A program made the translations under genes and the position numbers. A DNA stretch of 64,000 bases from CBDDFS01 sp965227255. Its GTDB lineage: Bacteria; Bacteroidota; Bacteroidia; Flavobacteriales_E; Vicingaceae. Where the stretch lies: NCBI GenBank assembly GCA_965227255.1, contig CBDDFS010000003.1, forward strand, positions 228,155 to 292,154. The letters are read 5' to 3'. How positions within the stretch are numbered: the first letter of the stretch is position 1; every line of letters starts with the position of its first letter. The notes under the pieces were generated by a model. The model had not been told where the DNA came from and made no database searches. It saw only the letters and a list, made by a program, of their open reading frames with translations. Below are positions 42,894-53,102 of this stretch, one piece after another.

Positions 42894-43679
42894 ATGAAGT
42901 TTGGAATTTGCCTTTTGAGCATAGTGCCGGGTCGAGCTGAGGCCAGCGATAAAAGTGAGATGGTTACCCAATTGCTTTTTGGTGATCTTGTTAAGATTCA
43001 AAGCCTTAAAGAAAAATGGGTCAAGGTTAAAATAATAAACGATTCCTATGTTTGTTGGGTCGACAGACAGCAAATCGTGCCTCTTAGCGAAAAAGATTTT
43101 AATGCGCTTTCTTCCTCTGCCCCGCTTATCAGTGAAGATATTCTGACTCCGGTAAATTATCTCAATAAAAATCAACTAATTCCAATCGTACTCGGGTCAA
43201 AGATTTATCACTTCGACGAAAAAGATTCAAAAAGTAAGGCCGGGGAATTTAATTACGAAATTAATGGTCACCTGAGAAAGATCCCGACCGAGGTGGACAG
43301 ACACAAACTTGTAGAGGATGCATTTCTATATCTCAATGCTCCATATCTCTGGGGAGGTAAGTCTCCATTGGGCATAGATTGCTCCGGATTTGTTCAAATG
43401 GTTTATGCATTGAATGGAATTCAATTACCCAGAGATGCATATCGGCAGGCTGAATTAGGTCAACCTTTAAGCTTTATTGAAGAAGCTGAGGAGGGGGATC
43501 TTGCTTTTTTCGATAATGAAGAAGGTCGAATTACGCACGTTGGCATTATACTTAAAGATCATCGCATCATTCATGCCTCTGGGAAAGTTCGGGTAGATCG
43601 TATGGATCATCAGGGAATTTATCGCAATGAATCAAAAGACTATTCCCATAAACTTAGAATCATCAAGAAGATTTTCTAA
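42894..43679 (+). CDS. NlpC/P60 (C40) cysteine peptidase with N-terminal SH3-like domain
   Basis: The protein is 261 residues from ATG 42894 (a TTG at 42885 is also in frame). The first ~70 residues form a bacterial SH3-like domain (LLFGDLVKIQSLKEKWVKV). The catalytic part has the nucleophile in GIDCSGFVQMVY and the His in THVGIIL. It cleaves peptidoglycan stem peptides. There is no obvious signal peptide, so export is uncertain. The 3' end overlaps the convergent flippase gene by 17 bp. Confidence 0.87.
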   Translation: MKFGICLLSIVPGRAEASDKSEMVTQLLFGDLVKIQSLKEKWVKVKIINDSYVCWVDRQQIVPLSEKDFNALSSSAPLISEDILTPVNYLNKNQLIPIVLGSKIYHFDEKDSKSKAGEFNYEINGHLRKIPTEVDRHKLVEDAFLYLNAPYLWGGKSPLGIDCSGFVQMVYALNGIQLPRDAYRQAELGQPLSFIEEAEEGDLAFFDNEEGRITHVGIILKDHRIIHASGKVRVDRMDHQGIYRNESKDYSHKLRIIKKIF

Positions 43680-45156
43680 GTCCAATTAATCCAAGGTACT
43701 TATCAATTTCTCTGCTCAGGTCTTCAGAAATATTGAGCAATCTGATAAGAGGAATGAATACAAGTGCAATTATTATTGACCTATATGCAATAAGAATGAC
43801 GGGATTATTTGAAATCTCCGGTAGCAGAGTGCTGCCGAAGTAAATTCCAGCCATAAGAAGAACAGCCAAAATCGTCTTAAAAGTGAAAGGTTGCATTCTA
43901 AACTTGACAATTAAAAGAATGTACTTATAGGTTTGATAAGAAACCACAGAAATCAAAGTGGCCAACGCCGCACCTTCCAATCCCATGATCGGAATGAAGA
44001 TCAGATTGGTGACCACCGTTAAAATTCCCAAAGTAATTGAGGCAAAAGTGTCATATCTAAAATATTTGGTGATCATAACAATTACATTATTGATTCCCAT
44101 GCTCATGTTAAATAAAACACTCACAGACAGAATGAAGACAATCCATTTACCATTTGCATAATCTTTGGGAAGAAAAGAATATAGTTCATCTATATTGGTC
44201 CAAATTACAAGAAAGGCAAGACCTCCAACTAGAATCTGATTAATGCTCGACTTCCTATATAGAGAAAGCATCTCTTTCATGTCTTTTTTCTTCCACTGCT
44301 CAGCTACCACTGGCATAGATATTCGATAAAGGGCTGTTGAAGGAACCAGAATAACGGTACTGACATAATAGGCAATGGAATATACTGCTGTTGAATTCAG
44401 TTCAAGTAGAAAAGTAATCATGATGATGTCGATCCTATTTACTATGAGGTTGGAAATTCCGGTGACAATTGAAAACAATCCATAATTAACAACAACTTTA
44501 AATACTCTTTTCCTCATATTCAGGAATTCAAAGCTTACTTTGAATTCACCTTTATAAACAAGATAGGCAAGCATCACCAGGAAGTTTAAAAGGTACGTGC
44601 CAACAAAGAATAACATGAAGGTGTCGAAATCAAACCAGCCAAAATGATACATGTATATTTCGGCGAGCCATACCAGACGAATAAAAATGCTCTTCATGAA
44701 ATATGGAATCACCGTCCTTTTCATGGCAATTAGGAAATTCTCAAGAATACTTGAGTAAAGCATCAAAAAGGCAAGAACGATAATCAGATAATAATTATCT
44801 GTAAAAAGAGGTGTGGTTTCAGCATAGTGTCCAGTTATATAGCCTTTCAGCGACAAATAAATGAGTGTAGTAAAAACAAAACCCACGGCACACATGCTTG
44901 CAGAAAAGAAAAGAAAGCCATTATGTTTTTTTGATTCTGTCCTGAAATAAGGGAAGAATCGAATAAGCATTTTGGGTGCGCCGAATGAGCTAAAATTCAC
45001 ATAGAGTACTGAAATGGCCATAAAAACACGGGTCAGACCATACTGATCCATATCGAGAAATCTCGTGAACAACCACACCGAGTTATAATATCCCAGCGCG
45101 ATACCCAGGTACTGGATTATGGAATTACGAATTGTTTGCCTTCTAACTACACCCAT
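43663..45156 (-). CDS. Polysaccharide flippase (Wzx/MATE-like membrane protein)
   Basis: The 497-residue protein has about 12-14 membrane helices and few charged residues, with PSTALYRISMPVVAEQW and the C-terminal pattern of the polysaccharide-export (PST/Wzx) family. It moves lipid-linked oligosaccharide units across the inner membrane. It opens the surface-polysaccharide locus and is divergent from the YfhO gene at 45273. Confidence 0.85.
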   Translation of the reverse strand: MGVVRRQTIRNSIIQYLGIALGYYNSVWLFTRFLDMDQYGLTRVFMAISVLYVNFSSFGAPKMLIRFFPYFRTESKKHNGFLFFSASMCAVGFVFTTLIYLSLKGYITGHYAETTPLFTDNYYLIIVLAFLMLYSSILENFLIAMKRTVIPYFMKSIFIRLVWLAEIYMYHFGWFDFDTFMLFFVGTYLLNFLVMLAYLVYKGEFKVSFEFLNMRKRVFKVVVNYGLFSIVTGISNLIVNRIDIIMITFLLELNSTAVYSIAYYVSTVILVPSTALYRISMPVVAEQWKKKDMKEMLSLYRKSSINQILVGGLAFLVIWTNIDELYSFLPKDYANGKWIVFILSVSVLFNMSMGINNVIVMITKYFRYDTFASITLGILTVVTNLIFIPIMGLEGAALATLISVVSYQTYKYILLIVKFRMQPFTFKTILAVLLMAGIYFGSTLLPEISNNPVILIAYRSIIIALVFIPLIRLLNISEDLSREIDKYLGLIGLRKSS

Positions 45157-45272
45157 GGCTTATGAATCTCGCAAAGTTGTAAAAAAACTAATCACAGATA
45201 ATATTTCCCAAGAAAATAGGTTTGTTGCAATGGTACAAAGACTTACATTTGACCACCTTACTCAACGACAGA

Positions 45273-47729
45273 ATGAAAGAAATATTTGAGACCGTAAAAC
45301 CTCATTTGCTGGCACTGGTAATTGGCCTGGCGGTAATTTTTGCTTATTTCCCACAGACTTTTCAAGGAAAAGTCATCGATATGGGTGATATCAATCGCTC
45401 ATCGGCTACTTCGAAACAAACCAGAGATTTTAGAGAAGATACAGGTATTGAGCCTCTTTGGACAAATAGTCAATTCAGTGGAATGCCAACTTTCCAAATG
45501 AATATAAAGTTTCCAAACAACTTGATTGCTCACCTGGAAAGTCTCACGAAAGGATTCTTACCTTCCAAGTTGGGACTGTTATTTACCATATTTATAGGTT
45601 TCTATTTTATTTCAGCATTTCTAGGAATAAATACCTGTCTCTCCATCGCAGGGTCCTTCATTTTTGCTTTTTCCACGTATTTCATAATTTCCATGGAAGC
45701 GGGTCACACGGGTAAATTGAGGGCTATTGGATACATTGCCCCAGTCATGGTTGGAATAATAATGACCATGAGGGGAAAGTATTTACTCGGGGGGGCATTG
45801 ACAACACTATTTCTAGCCTTTTCGATTAACGCAAACCACTTTCAGATCACTTATTACATGGGATTGATGATCCTTGTTTATTTGATCATAGAAGGAATTT
45901 CTCATTTCAGAAATGGATCGGTGAAAAACCTTATTGTGAAGGGAGGTATTCTTATTGCTGCAGCATTGTTGGCAATCGGGCCGAATTTTTCAAGGATGTG
46001 GACTACTTATGATTATTCGAAAGAAACTATGCGTGGCGGCAGCAGTGAGCTGAGTGATTATAAAGATGCCGATGGTGGCGGATTGGAAAAAGATTATGCT
46101 TTTAGCTGGAGTTATGGCATTTCTGAGACATTTACTCTTTTAATACCGAATTTCAATGGTGGTGCATCTTCATTCAACCAATTAACGTCTAAAGAAGTAG
46201 GTGAACTTCAAAATGAAGCGGCCAGAGAATTATACAATAAAGGAATCCCACAAGAACAACTGGGTTCTATTCTGCAGAGATCATTCAGATCTTACTGGGG
46301 AGAGCAGCCATTCACGTCCGGACCCGTCTATTTAGGTGCCATTATAATCTTCTTATTTGTACTTGGCTTTTTTGTCCTTGATGGAAACCTTAAAATTTGG
46401 TTAATAAGCTGCACAATCCTTTCTATTATGCTTAGTTGGGGAAGACATTTTCCAACATTCAATAATTTGATGTTTGATTACTTTCCGTTCTACAATAAAT
46501 TCAGAACACCATCTATGATCTTGTCTATTGCCAGTCTGACCATTCCGCTAATGGGAATACTTGCATTGAATAAGGTACTTATTTCAGATGAAAAGGGCAA
46601 ATATCTGCCGGCCATTAAAAAGTCGTTTTACATTGTAGGTGGTCTTACTCTGTTGCTTGCCCTTCTCGGAGGATCTATGCTGTCATTTACTTCCAGCAGT
46701 GAGGACATTCTAATCGAAACTTTAGTAGATTATCGCAAAAGCATTTTTACCAGCAGCGCCTGGAAATCATTCCTTATGATCACAATTTCATTTGCCCTAC
46801 TCTTTGCTTTTGTCAAGGATAAAATAAAACTTAATTATATGATAGCCGGTCTTGTCTTGCTGATTGGATTTGACCTTTGGGTAGAAGATAAAAAATACCT
46901 TAATGAAACTCATTTAAAGAGAAGGAAGGACAGAGACGCCTTTTATGTTGACTCCCCTGCCGATCGCCAAATTTTACAAGATAAGAGTCCCAACTACAGG
47001 GTTTTCAATGTTAGCGTGAATCCATTTACCGATGCGATGACTTCATTTCATCATAAGTCCATTGGAGGTTATCATGGAGCAAAACTGATTAGGTACCAGG
47101 ATCTGATTGACAGGCATTTAAGTCAGAATAACATCAAGGTCATTGACATGCTCAACACAAGATACTACATCACTAGAAACAATCAGACCGGACAAACCGA
47201 AGCAAGAGGGAATCCAAATGCTATGGGCAATGCCTGGTTCGTTGACAATGTGATATGGGCTGAAAATGCTGATCAGGAAATTGATATGTTGAATGAATTT
47301 GAGCCTTCCTCAGACGTCGTAATTGACAAGCGTTATCAGGAAAAGATGGCTATTCCAGAGAGTTTGAATAAATCAGGTTCACAGATCAACCTTGTTCAAT
47401 ACCAGCCAAATAATCTTGTGTATGAGGCAAGTGTAACGGGAGGCGAACAGTTTGCGGTATTTTCAGAGATTTATTATGAGGGTACCGACAATGACTGGAA
47501 GGTTTATATTGATGGTGAACCTGCTTCTCATATCCGAGTGAATTACGTTTTAAGGGGAATGACTATTCCAGAAGGGAATCACACGATTGAATTTAGTTTT
47601 GAGCCAGTCTCCTACTTCGCAGGTGAAAAAATTTCCCTTGCACTTTCAATACTTGTTTTACTATTGGTTGTTGGAGCGCTTTATATAGAGTTCAGAAAAA
47701 ATAAAGAAGAACCTATCATCGAGTCGTAA
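45273..47729 (+). CDS. YfhO-family multi-pass membrane protein
   Basis: The protein is 818 residues from ATG 45273; a TTG at 45222 would add 17 residues. About 12 membrane helices in the first 580 residues are followed by a large extracytoplasmic domain (about 590-790) and a last helix. The motif GHTGKLRAIGYIAPVMVG and the overall plan match the YfhO family, related to membrane glycosyltransferases that use lipid-linked sugars. It is the only + strand gene in the polysaccharide locus. Its end overlaps the convergent glycosyltransferase gene by 14 bp. Confidence 0.82.
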   Translation: MKEIFETVKPHLLALVIGLAVIFAYFPQTFQGKVIDMGDINRSSATSKQTRDFREDTGIEPLWTNSQFSGMPTFQMNIKFPNNLIAHLESLTKGFLPSKLGLLFTIFIGFYFISAFLGINTCLSIAGSFIFAFSTYFIISMEAGHTGKLRAIGYIAPVMVGIIMTMRGKYLLGGALTTLFLAFSINANHFQITYYMGLMILVYLIIEGISHFRNGSVKNLIVKGGILIAAALLAIGPNFSRMWTTYDYSKETMRGGSSELSDYKDADGGGLEKDYAFSWSYGISETFTLLIPNFNGGASSFNQLTSKEVGELQNEAARELYNKGIPQEQLGSILQRSFRSYWGEQPFTSGPVYLGAIIIFLFVLGFFVLDGNLKIWLISCTILSIMLSWGRHFPTFNNLMFDYFPFYNKFRTPSMILSIASLTIPLMGILALNKVLISDEKGKYLPAIKKSFYIVGGLTLLLALLGGSMLSFTSSSEDILIETLVDYRKSIFTSSAWKSFLMITISFALLFAFVKDKIKLNYMIAGLVLLIGFDLWVEDKKYLNETHLKRRKDRDAFYVDSPADRQILQDKSPNYRVFNVSVNPFTDAMTSFHHKSIGGYHGAKLIRYQDLIDRHLSQNNIKVIDMLNTRYYITRNNQTGQTEARGNPNAMGNAWFVDNVIWAENADQEIDMLNEFEPSSDVVIDKRYQEKMAIPESLNKSGSQINLVQYQPNNLVYEASVTGGEQFAVFSEIYYEGTDNDWKVYIDGEPASHIRVNYVLRGMTIPEGNHTIEFSFEPVSYFAGEKISLALSILVLLLVVGALYIEFRKNKEEPIIES

Positions 47730-49014
47730 TGTCGTCTAGGAGTTTTGCATAATCTCCTGCAAGAGTCTTTCTGCTGAATTTATCAGGAGCATTTTGATTT
47801 AAATTCAAGGATCCACTTGTTTTCTGCTCGTATAAGGTTTTAATCTGAGTTCGAATTCCCGACCCATCGTCAAAATCAAAAGTCTTCCCTGCTCCTGCTT
47901 CCTTAATTATTCTTGCTGAATCACCGGTGGGTTTGCCAATGCATAATATAGGTCTCTTACTTGCAAGATACTCGTACAGTTTACCTGGTATTACCCCATC
48001 AATGTTTGGAGTATCATTTAAAGGCAGTAACAAAACATCTGAATTAACCAGTTCTTGTAATACCTTCCCATGTGGCATGTGCTGAACATGTTCAAGAATG
48101 GATTTCAGATTGTTCTTTTCGATCTCATCAAATACAGTTATGTCAGTTGGACCAATGAGCTTTACCTTTATGTTTAAATCAGAATTTTCAGATTTCAACT
48201 CACCAAGAGCTTTCCAAAAAGAATGCGGATTTCTGTCCTGATTCAATGAACCAATATGAGTAAAAACAAGGCTTTCAGAATTCGACTGACTAGTCAATTT
48301 ATTAAAATCTTCAGGGTCATATCCGTTGGTTATCACTTGAGGCAGAATTCCACAGGACTTCTCGAAATCTCTAGCCCAGCTCCAACTTACGGTCACAACT
48401 TTATCAGCATTTTCAAGAACCTTCCTCTCAAGTTTTCTATGTTTCCGATCTGCCCATGACGTCAACATAAGCTTGTCGTAATAGTCTATGTTGGTCCAAG
48501 GATCCCTGAAATCCGCAATCCACTTGATACCAAGACGTTCTTTCAACCTCATGGCGATTAGATGATTACTATGAGGAGGACCGGTTGAAATTATGGCCTC
48601 AACTTTTTTCTTTTTAAGCATTTTAGTTAAATGCCTTACACTGGTGTTAATCCAATACCTTTTAGCATCAGGAATGAATAAATTACCCCTCACCCAGACC
48701 GATAGTTTCTGCAGACCTGCTTTGGAATCGCTTTCCTGCAAAAATCCGGGCTGAATCTTTTCATCCTTTGATTTCCCGATAAACTTCTTGTACAAATCAA
48801 AAGGTTCCCAAATTGGATGTTTCCACACGACCTGATCCTTTCTGACTTCAGAAAGTAAACTGGCATCCTCATTTGATACATCTGCGTTTTCCGGAGTATA
48901 AATCACTGGTTCCCAACCAAATTCCGGCAAATACTTACTGAACTTCAACCAGCGCTGCACTCCACCTCCTCCCATGGGAGGCCAGTAATATGTTATAATC
49001 AGAACCTTTTTCAT
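47716..49014 (-). CDS. Glycosyltransferase family 4-like
   Basis: The 432-residue GT-B-type protein opens with YYWPPMGGGGVQRWLKF, the acceptor-domain signature of this GT4 group, and has a donor-domain segment PGKLYEYLASKRPILCIG near residue 345. It adds a sugar to a lipid-linked or growing polysaccharide in the cytoplasm. It is the last gene of the - strand polysaccharide operon; its ATG overlaps the stop of the heparinase-like gene (4 bp). Confidence 0.85.
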   Translation of the reverse strand: MKKVLIITYYWPPMGGGGVQRWLKFSKYLPEFGWEPVIYTPENADVSNEDASLLSEVRKDQVVWKHPIWEPFDLYKKFIGKSKDEKIQPGFLQESDSKAGLQKLSVWVRGNLFIPDAKRYWINTSVRHLTKMLKKKKVEAIISTGPPHSNHLIAMRLKERLGIKWIADFRDPWTNIDYYDKLMLTSWADRKHRKLERKVLENADKVVTVSWSWARDFEKSCGILPQVITNGYDPEDFNKLTSQSNSESLVFTHIGSLNQDRNPHSFWKALGELKSENSDLNIKVKLIGPTDITVFDEIEKNNLKSILEHVQHMPHGKVLQELVNSDVLLLPLNDTPNIDGVIPGKLYEYLASKRPILCIGKPTGDSARIIKEAGAGKTFDFDDGSGIRTQIKTLYEQKTSGSLNLNQNAPDKFSRKTLAGDYAKLLDDITTR

Positions 49015-51005
49015 GATTCTAGCTTTCCATACCCGTTTGAAAATACAATATCCGGAAATTGATTCACCTTGAATTCCTTATTACAAGAATCAATCACCCG
49101 CACTCTGTCTTTTTGAATAAAGACTTCTCTTATATGCACGGTACCGGAATACTCTGCTTTCAGTGCCAAAGAATTGATTGATGACTTAATGTAGGTCACT
49201 TTACTACCAGGAATTGTTCTGAAAATGCCCTTACTTCCTTCTTCCCAGGTGTTTTGCTGCTCGCTGTCAAAGATAATGCCCGCATGGGCTTTTGCACTTC
49301 GATACTCATTTCTGATCGCGCTATCAGCCGTATATACGAAGGATCCTGGGTCCCTTACCACGGCCTGATTATTTATCCATAACTCCAATGAAAGCTTATC
49401 GTTGTGTGTATGGGGCCAATATTGCCTTACATGGCGATTTGTACCACAGACAGATAGGTATATATTCTTTCCTTTAAAAATGTAAAGTCCGAACTTATCG
49501 AAAAACTTAAATTCCATTGATTCCAAAAGATCGGTGTCAGAGGGGTTTTTGTATTCGGTTTCTTTCTTGAAAGGCAAATCTGAAACATGCACTGTTCTTG
49601 CCTTGGACTCATACATTTCAGGAAGATCAAAGTCAGATTGCATAAACAAAGAAGTAAAGCTTGAATGCAAATTCAAATCCTCTTCTGGTTTGAAAAATCC
49701 TTTAATTAAAAAGAAGGTCGATCTGTAATTCAATAAGTCTGGTTCAGGTTCAGAGGCATTCCCACCTTCTAAATACCAATAAAACATGCGCGCGCTATCA
49801 TTATCACCAATCTGCGGAATCTTTTCTTCATTCATACTGAATTCGCACAATTCAAAAGCCCTTGAAATTTTCACAAAAGCTTTTCGAAAATCTTTCGATT
49901 TCGTTTTGGCATTATCCCTGGAAATAATTGATAGACCCAAAACGGCAATTTCAGTTGAGAAAAAATGATAAGGTAAACTCGATTCAAAATTTCCACCGTC
50001 ATCAAGAAACTGTTTGTCAATCTCATGAAGAAAATCCTTGATAACGATATTCCCTATGTCAGCGTTCTTTGCATGCTTTGGCAAACATGATGTTCCCATA
50101 ATTAGCCCCAGAAGATTGGCCAGATAATGATTGTTCGCTAGTCCATCTTTATGTTCTCTGAATTCCCAACAAAAGTCAATGTGCTCTTGTATTGAACTCA
50201 CTACAATTTGAGCAAATAAATCGTCCTTATCTTCTGATTCTTGCAAGAGGTCGAAACTCACACACAAATTGAACAATCGAATGGCCGCATCCATTGCAGA
50301 GGACCATTGGACTCCCCATCTCGGGGGATTGGCCATAATGAAATCAAGTATCTGACATTTTACCTCATTCAATAGTTCTTCTTCACCAGACTCTAATGCG
50401 AAAAGCGTAAAGCCAGGCAAATAATTCATTCGACCAAATTCCCAAGGGATTTTAATATCCACTCCTTTAAGGTGCGAGGGAATGCTTATTTGACTGAAGT
50501 GTGTCTTAAAGCCGAAATTGTAACCACTTTTCAAATCTTTAACCCAGATTATCGGCTCATAATCTGAATTGATTTCCTTAATGTGAGACCAAATCCTATT
50601 GGATTCTTCAAAATTAGCTTGGTTCACAACATTCGCTAACCAATTGCCGTCAGAATCAATGTCGAAATTATGATCTGATTCTATCTTTTGACCAAGAAAT
50701 CCAATGGCTTCGCTCTTATAGGACCATGACAACCAATCACTTCCTAAAATATTGAAATAGTGATTCGTATGCCTTTCTGAATAGGCTTTTAGAATAGAGA
50801 TCTCGTCTCCCGTAGGATTCAATTGATTTGAAGAAAGGATAGAATTCCAGACAAAGCTCCTTTCCTTAATAAAGGATGAGCTTTGAATATCTTCATGAGC
50901 ATATCGAACTCTTTTGTTTCTCAACTTAAACTGAGTCCGGATTTTCGGAAGAACGTACTGAAAAGGGGTGTTGAGAATATCTGAGATTGTAGTTTTCAAA
51001 CTCAT
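49011..51005 (-). CDS. Heparinase II/III-like protein
   Basis: The 664-residue protein has an alpha-helical N-terminal part (GLANNHYLANLLGLIMG near residue 290) and a C-terminal beta-sheet domain (HTHNDKLSLELW) typical of the heparinase II/III family. Within polysaccharide clusters such proteins trim or modify uronic-acid-containing glycan. No signal peptide is visible, unusual for a lyase acting on exported glycan. It overlaps both neighbours by 4 bp (ATGA type). Confidence 0.85.
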   Translation of the reverse strand: MSLKTTISDILNTPFQYVLPKIRTQFKLRNKRVRYAHEDIQSSSFIKERSFVWNSILSSNQLNPTGDEISILKAYSERHTNHYFNILGSDWLSWSYKSEAIGFLGQKIESDHNFDIDSDGNWLANVVNQANFEESNRIWSHIKEINSDYEPIIWVKDLKSGYNFGFKTHFSQISIPSHLKGVDIKIPWEFGRMNYLPGFTLFALESGEEELLNEVKCQILDFIMANPPRWGVQWSSAMDAAIRLFNLCVSFDLLQESEDKDDLFAQIVVSSIQEHIDFCWEFREHKDGLANNHYLANLLGLIMGTSCLPKHAKNADIGNIVIKDFLHEIDKQFLDDGGNFESSLPYHFFSTEIAVLGLSIISRDNAKTKSKDFRKAFVKISRAFELCEFSMNEEKIPQIGDNDSARMFYWYLEGGNASEPEPDLLNYRSTFFLIKGFFKPEEDLNLHSSFTSLFMQSDFDLPEMYESKARTVHVSDLPFKKETEYKNPSDTDLLESMEFKFFDKFGLYIFKGKNIYLSVCGTNRHVRQYWPHTHNDKLSLELWINNQAVVRDPGSFVYTADSAIRNEYRSAKAHAGIIFDSEQQNTWEEGSKGIFRTIPGSKVTYIKSSINSLALKAEYSGTVHIREVFIQKDRVRVIDSCNKEFKVNQFPDIVFSNGYGKLES

Positions 51006-51574
51006 GAATTCATTCTTCTCTCGCTGATTTCGTCGGTAAGTATGTGAAGCAAAAGAGCATGACCAATTTCCACTTTACCATAATTGCTCGAATTAAGCCA
51101 ATAATTATAGTCTCCTAAGTTTCTCAATGGATTGTCTTCCTTAAAACCTGAGAAAGTGATAACCTTCCCTCCTTTTTCGCGAGCATGATTTGCAGCATTT
51201 CGGATATTCATGGATGAACCGGAACTACTGACTGCAATGAGAAGATCTTTATCCGTAAACAAAGTTTTCAGACCTTCTGAAAAAACATTTTCATATCCGT
51301 AATCATTCGCTAAACAAGTCAGTACACTATTGTCTGTCATGGCCACAGCTCTTAATTTACATGCATTTATGAAATCAATAGAGGAATGACTTACTATTCC
51401 GGAACTTCCTCCGTTACCTACAAGATAAATCGTCCCACCAATATCGTGTGTTTGCTCGCAAAGATCGGCCATCTCTTTTATGGATGCTGAATGATCTATA
51501 ACCTGGCCTTGTAGGTCGGTAATTATTGTACCTGAAATGATTTCTGAAAACTTACTAATGTATGAGCTGATCAT
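51002..51574 (-). CDS. GmhA-like SIS-domain phosphosugar isomerase
   Basis: The 190-residue protein has an SIS core with VGNGGSSGIVSHSSIDF and VSSSGSSMNI, close to the sedoheptulose-7-phosphate isomerase GmhA. The metal-ligand His is kept in SHSSIDF, while the expected Glu region is altered; C-terminally VEIGHALLLHIL keeps a His. The next gene upstream is a reversed HldE-type kinase/nucleotidylyltransferase, so the pair probably makes a nucleotide-activated heptose or related sugar. Confidence 0.8.
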   Translation of the reverse strand: MISSYISKFSEIISGTIITDLQGQVIDHSASIKEMADLCEQTHDIGGTIYLVGNGGSSGIVSHSSIDFINACKLRAVAMTDNSVLTCLANDYGYENVFSEGLKTLFTDKDLLIAVSSSGSSMNIRNAANHAREKGGKVITFSGFKEDNPLRNLGDYNYWLNSSNYGKVEIGHALLLHILTDEISERRMNS

Positions 51575-51575
51575 T

Positions 51576-53102
51576 TTACGAAAGTAATGTCTTTATGTAT
51601 TTTAAAAGTGCTGTTTTCTCGATATATGACTTATTACCAAGTATTTTAACGGCCATTGCACCTACAGCATTGCCTATGAATGCAATTTCCTCTGTGGCGG
51701 CCCCTTGTTTGGCGAGCAATGATGTCACAGACAAATAAGCATCTCCAGCACCTATAGTATCAATTACTTCTCTGCTCAGTGCCGGACAAGTTGATGCATT
51801 GCCTTCATTATCCATCACGGCTGAACCATGCACGCCTAATGTTATGGATCCAAGTGAGGCATTTGTTTCTTTCATCAGATCTCTGTGAATATGAGTTATA
51901 TCGGCATATCGGTCATGAGTAGCCAACCTGGCTTCAAGTTTATCAATTGAAAAATAATCGCAATTCTGATATTTAGTCAGCAAATTAAATCCTTTGTTCG
52001 CACTGTTTGTTTGCGCATTTACGGCAAGATAAATGTCGCTGTCTTCAAGCTGTTTGATTATGTCCTTATCAATCAAACCATGACCAAAATCGGCAACAAC
52101 GATCAAATCAAATTTATTCTTGAGTTCGTCAACGGCTTTGGTAACCAATTCTTTCTCTTCAACAGAATATTCAGAATCATCTATTTCAATGACTTCAAAA
52201 AGCTTGTGTTTGAATACATTATCAACCAGTCTTCTTTTGAGCACAGTAGGTCTTTCAGGAAGGAAGACTCCTTCAAATTCAACGTTTTTCATCAAGTGTG
52301 ACTCGATAAATTCTTGGTAATTATGACCTTTATTTAAGCCATAAGTGCTGAGCAACGTAACCGAATCGACGAAATCCGCAATATGATTTGCCACGGCTAA
52401 ACTTCCACCGGCATATAACTCCGACTCCAAACTCTTGGCTGTGATATTTGCAGCTTTAGAAGATTTCCCTAGAGGAGCCACAAACTGGTATTCATCGAGA
52501 ATAATATCTCCGATTACCAAAACTCTATAATTCTTTATTTCATCAAATTTCTTGACGAAATCATCATAATTAAACTTACCTCGTAAAGTTTCTAAATAAG
52601 AATTGAGGTGATCATCTTTAATATCTATATATCGATTGATGAGCTTTGATGAAGAAAATTGAATTTCTTCCGTGAAAACCAACTCTCCTCCTTCCTTCTC
52701 AACTGCTTCTTTTTCTTCTAATATTCCTCCGGTGAAGTCCTCATCGGGGTCTTTATAATCCTGACCTTTTACATAATAATCTGGCTTGATTGCAGCAATA
52801 GCAGGGGTGGCTTTGGGATGATGGTTGATGGTAACATAATCAATGTATTCAATTGCTGCCAAATTTTCGGCTCTGACTTGTTCCGTAAATATTGGGCGGT
52901 CCGGGCCTTTGTTGACATAAATGTCTTCGGTAATTGAAACAACCAATACATCACCGAAATTCTTTGCTGCTTTAAAATGCATTACATGACCTGGATGCAG
53001 CAGATCAAAGCATCCATGACATTGTACGATCTTTTTACCTTCCTTCCTTAACTTGGCACTTACTTCGCCAAGCTCATCCATTTCTAAAATCTTCCTACTC
53101 AT
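51576..53102 (-). CDS. Nucleotidylyltransferase-PfkB kinase fusion (HldE domains in reverse order)
   Basis: Residues about 20-150 form a cytidylyltransferase-like domain (CHGCFDLLHPGHVMHF). Residues about 190-505 form a PfkB/ribokinase-type kinase with GDIILDEYQF, a substrate-Gly pair (YAGGSLAVANH) and the catalytic DTIGAGDAYLS. E. coli HldE has kinase first and nucleotidylyltransferase last; here the order is reversed. With the GmhA-like isomerase it likely phosphorylates a sugar phosphate at C1 and attaches a nucleotide. The ATG overlaps the epimerase stop (TAATG). Confidence 0.87.
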   Translation of the reverse strand: MSRKILEMDELGEVSAKLRKEGKKIVQCHGCFDLLHPGHVMHFKAAKNFGDVLVVSITEDIYVNKGPDRPIFTEQVRAENLAAIEYIDYVTINHHPKATPAIAAIKPDYYVKGQDYKDPDEDFTGGILEEKEAVEKEGGELVFTEEIQFSSSKLINRYIDIKDDHLNSYLETLRGKFNYDDFVKKFDEIKNYRVLVIGDIILDEYQFVAPLGKSSKAANITAKSLESELYAGGSLAVANHIADFVDSVTLLSTYGLNKGHNYQEFIESHLMKNVEFEGVFLPERPTVLKRRLVDNVFKHKLFEVIEIDDSEYSVEEKELVTKAVDELKNKFDLIVVADFGHGLIDKDIIKQLEDSDIYLAVNAQTNSANKGFNLLTKYQNCDYFSIDKLEARLATHDRYADITHIHRDLMKETNASLGSITLGVHGSAVMDNEGNASTCPALSREVIDTIGAGDAYLSVTSLLAKQGAATEEIAFIGNAVGAMAVKILGNKSYIEKTALLKYIKTLLS

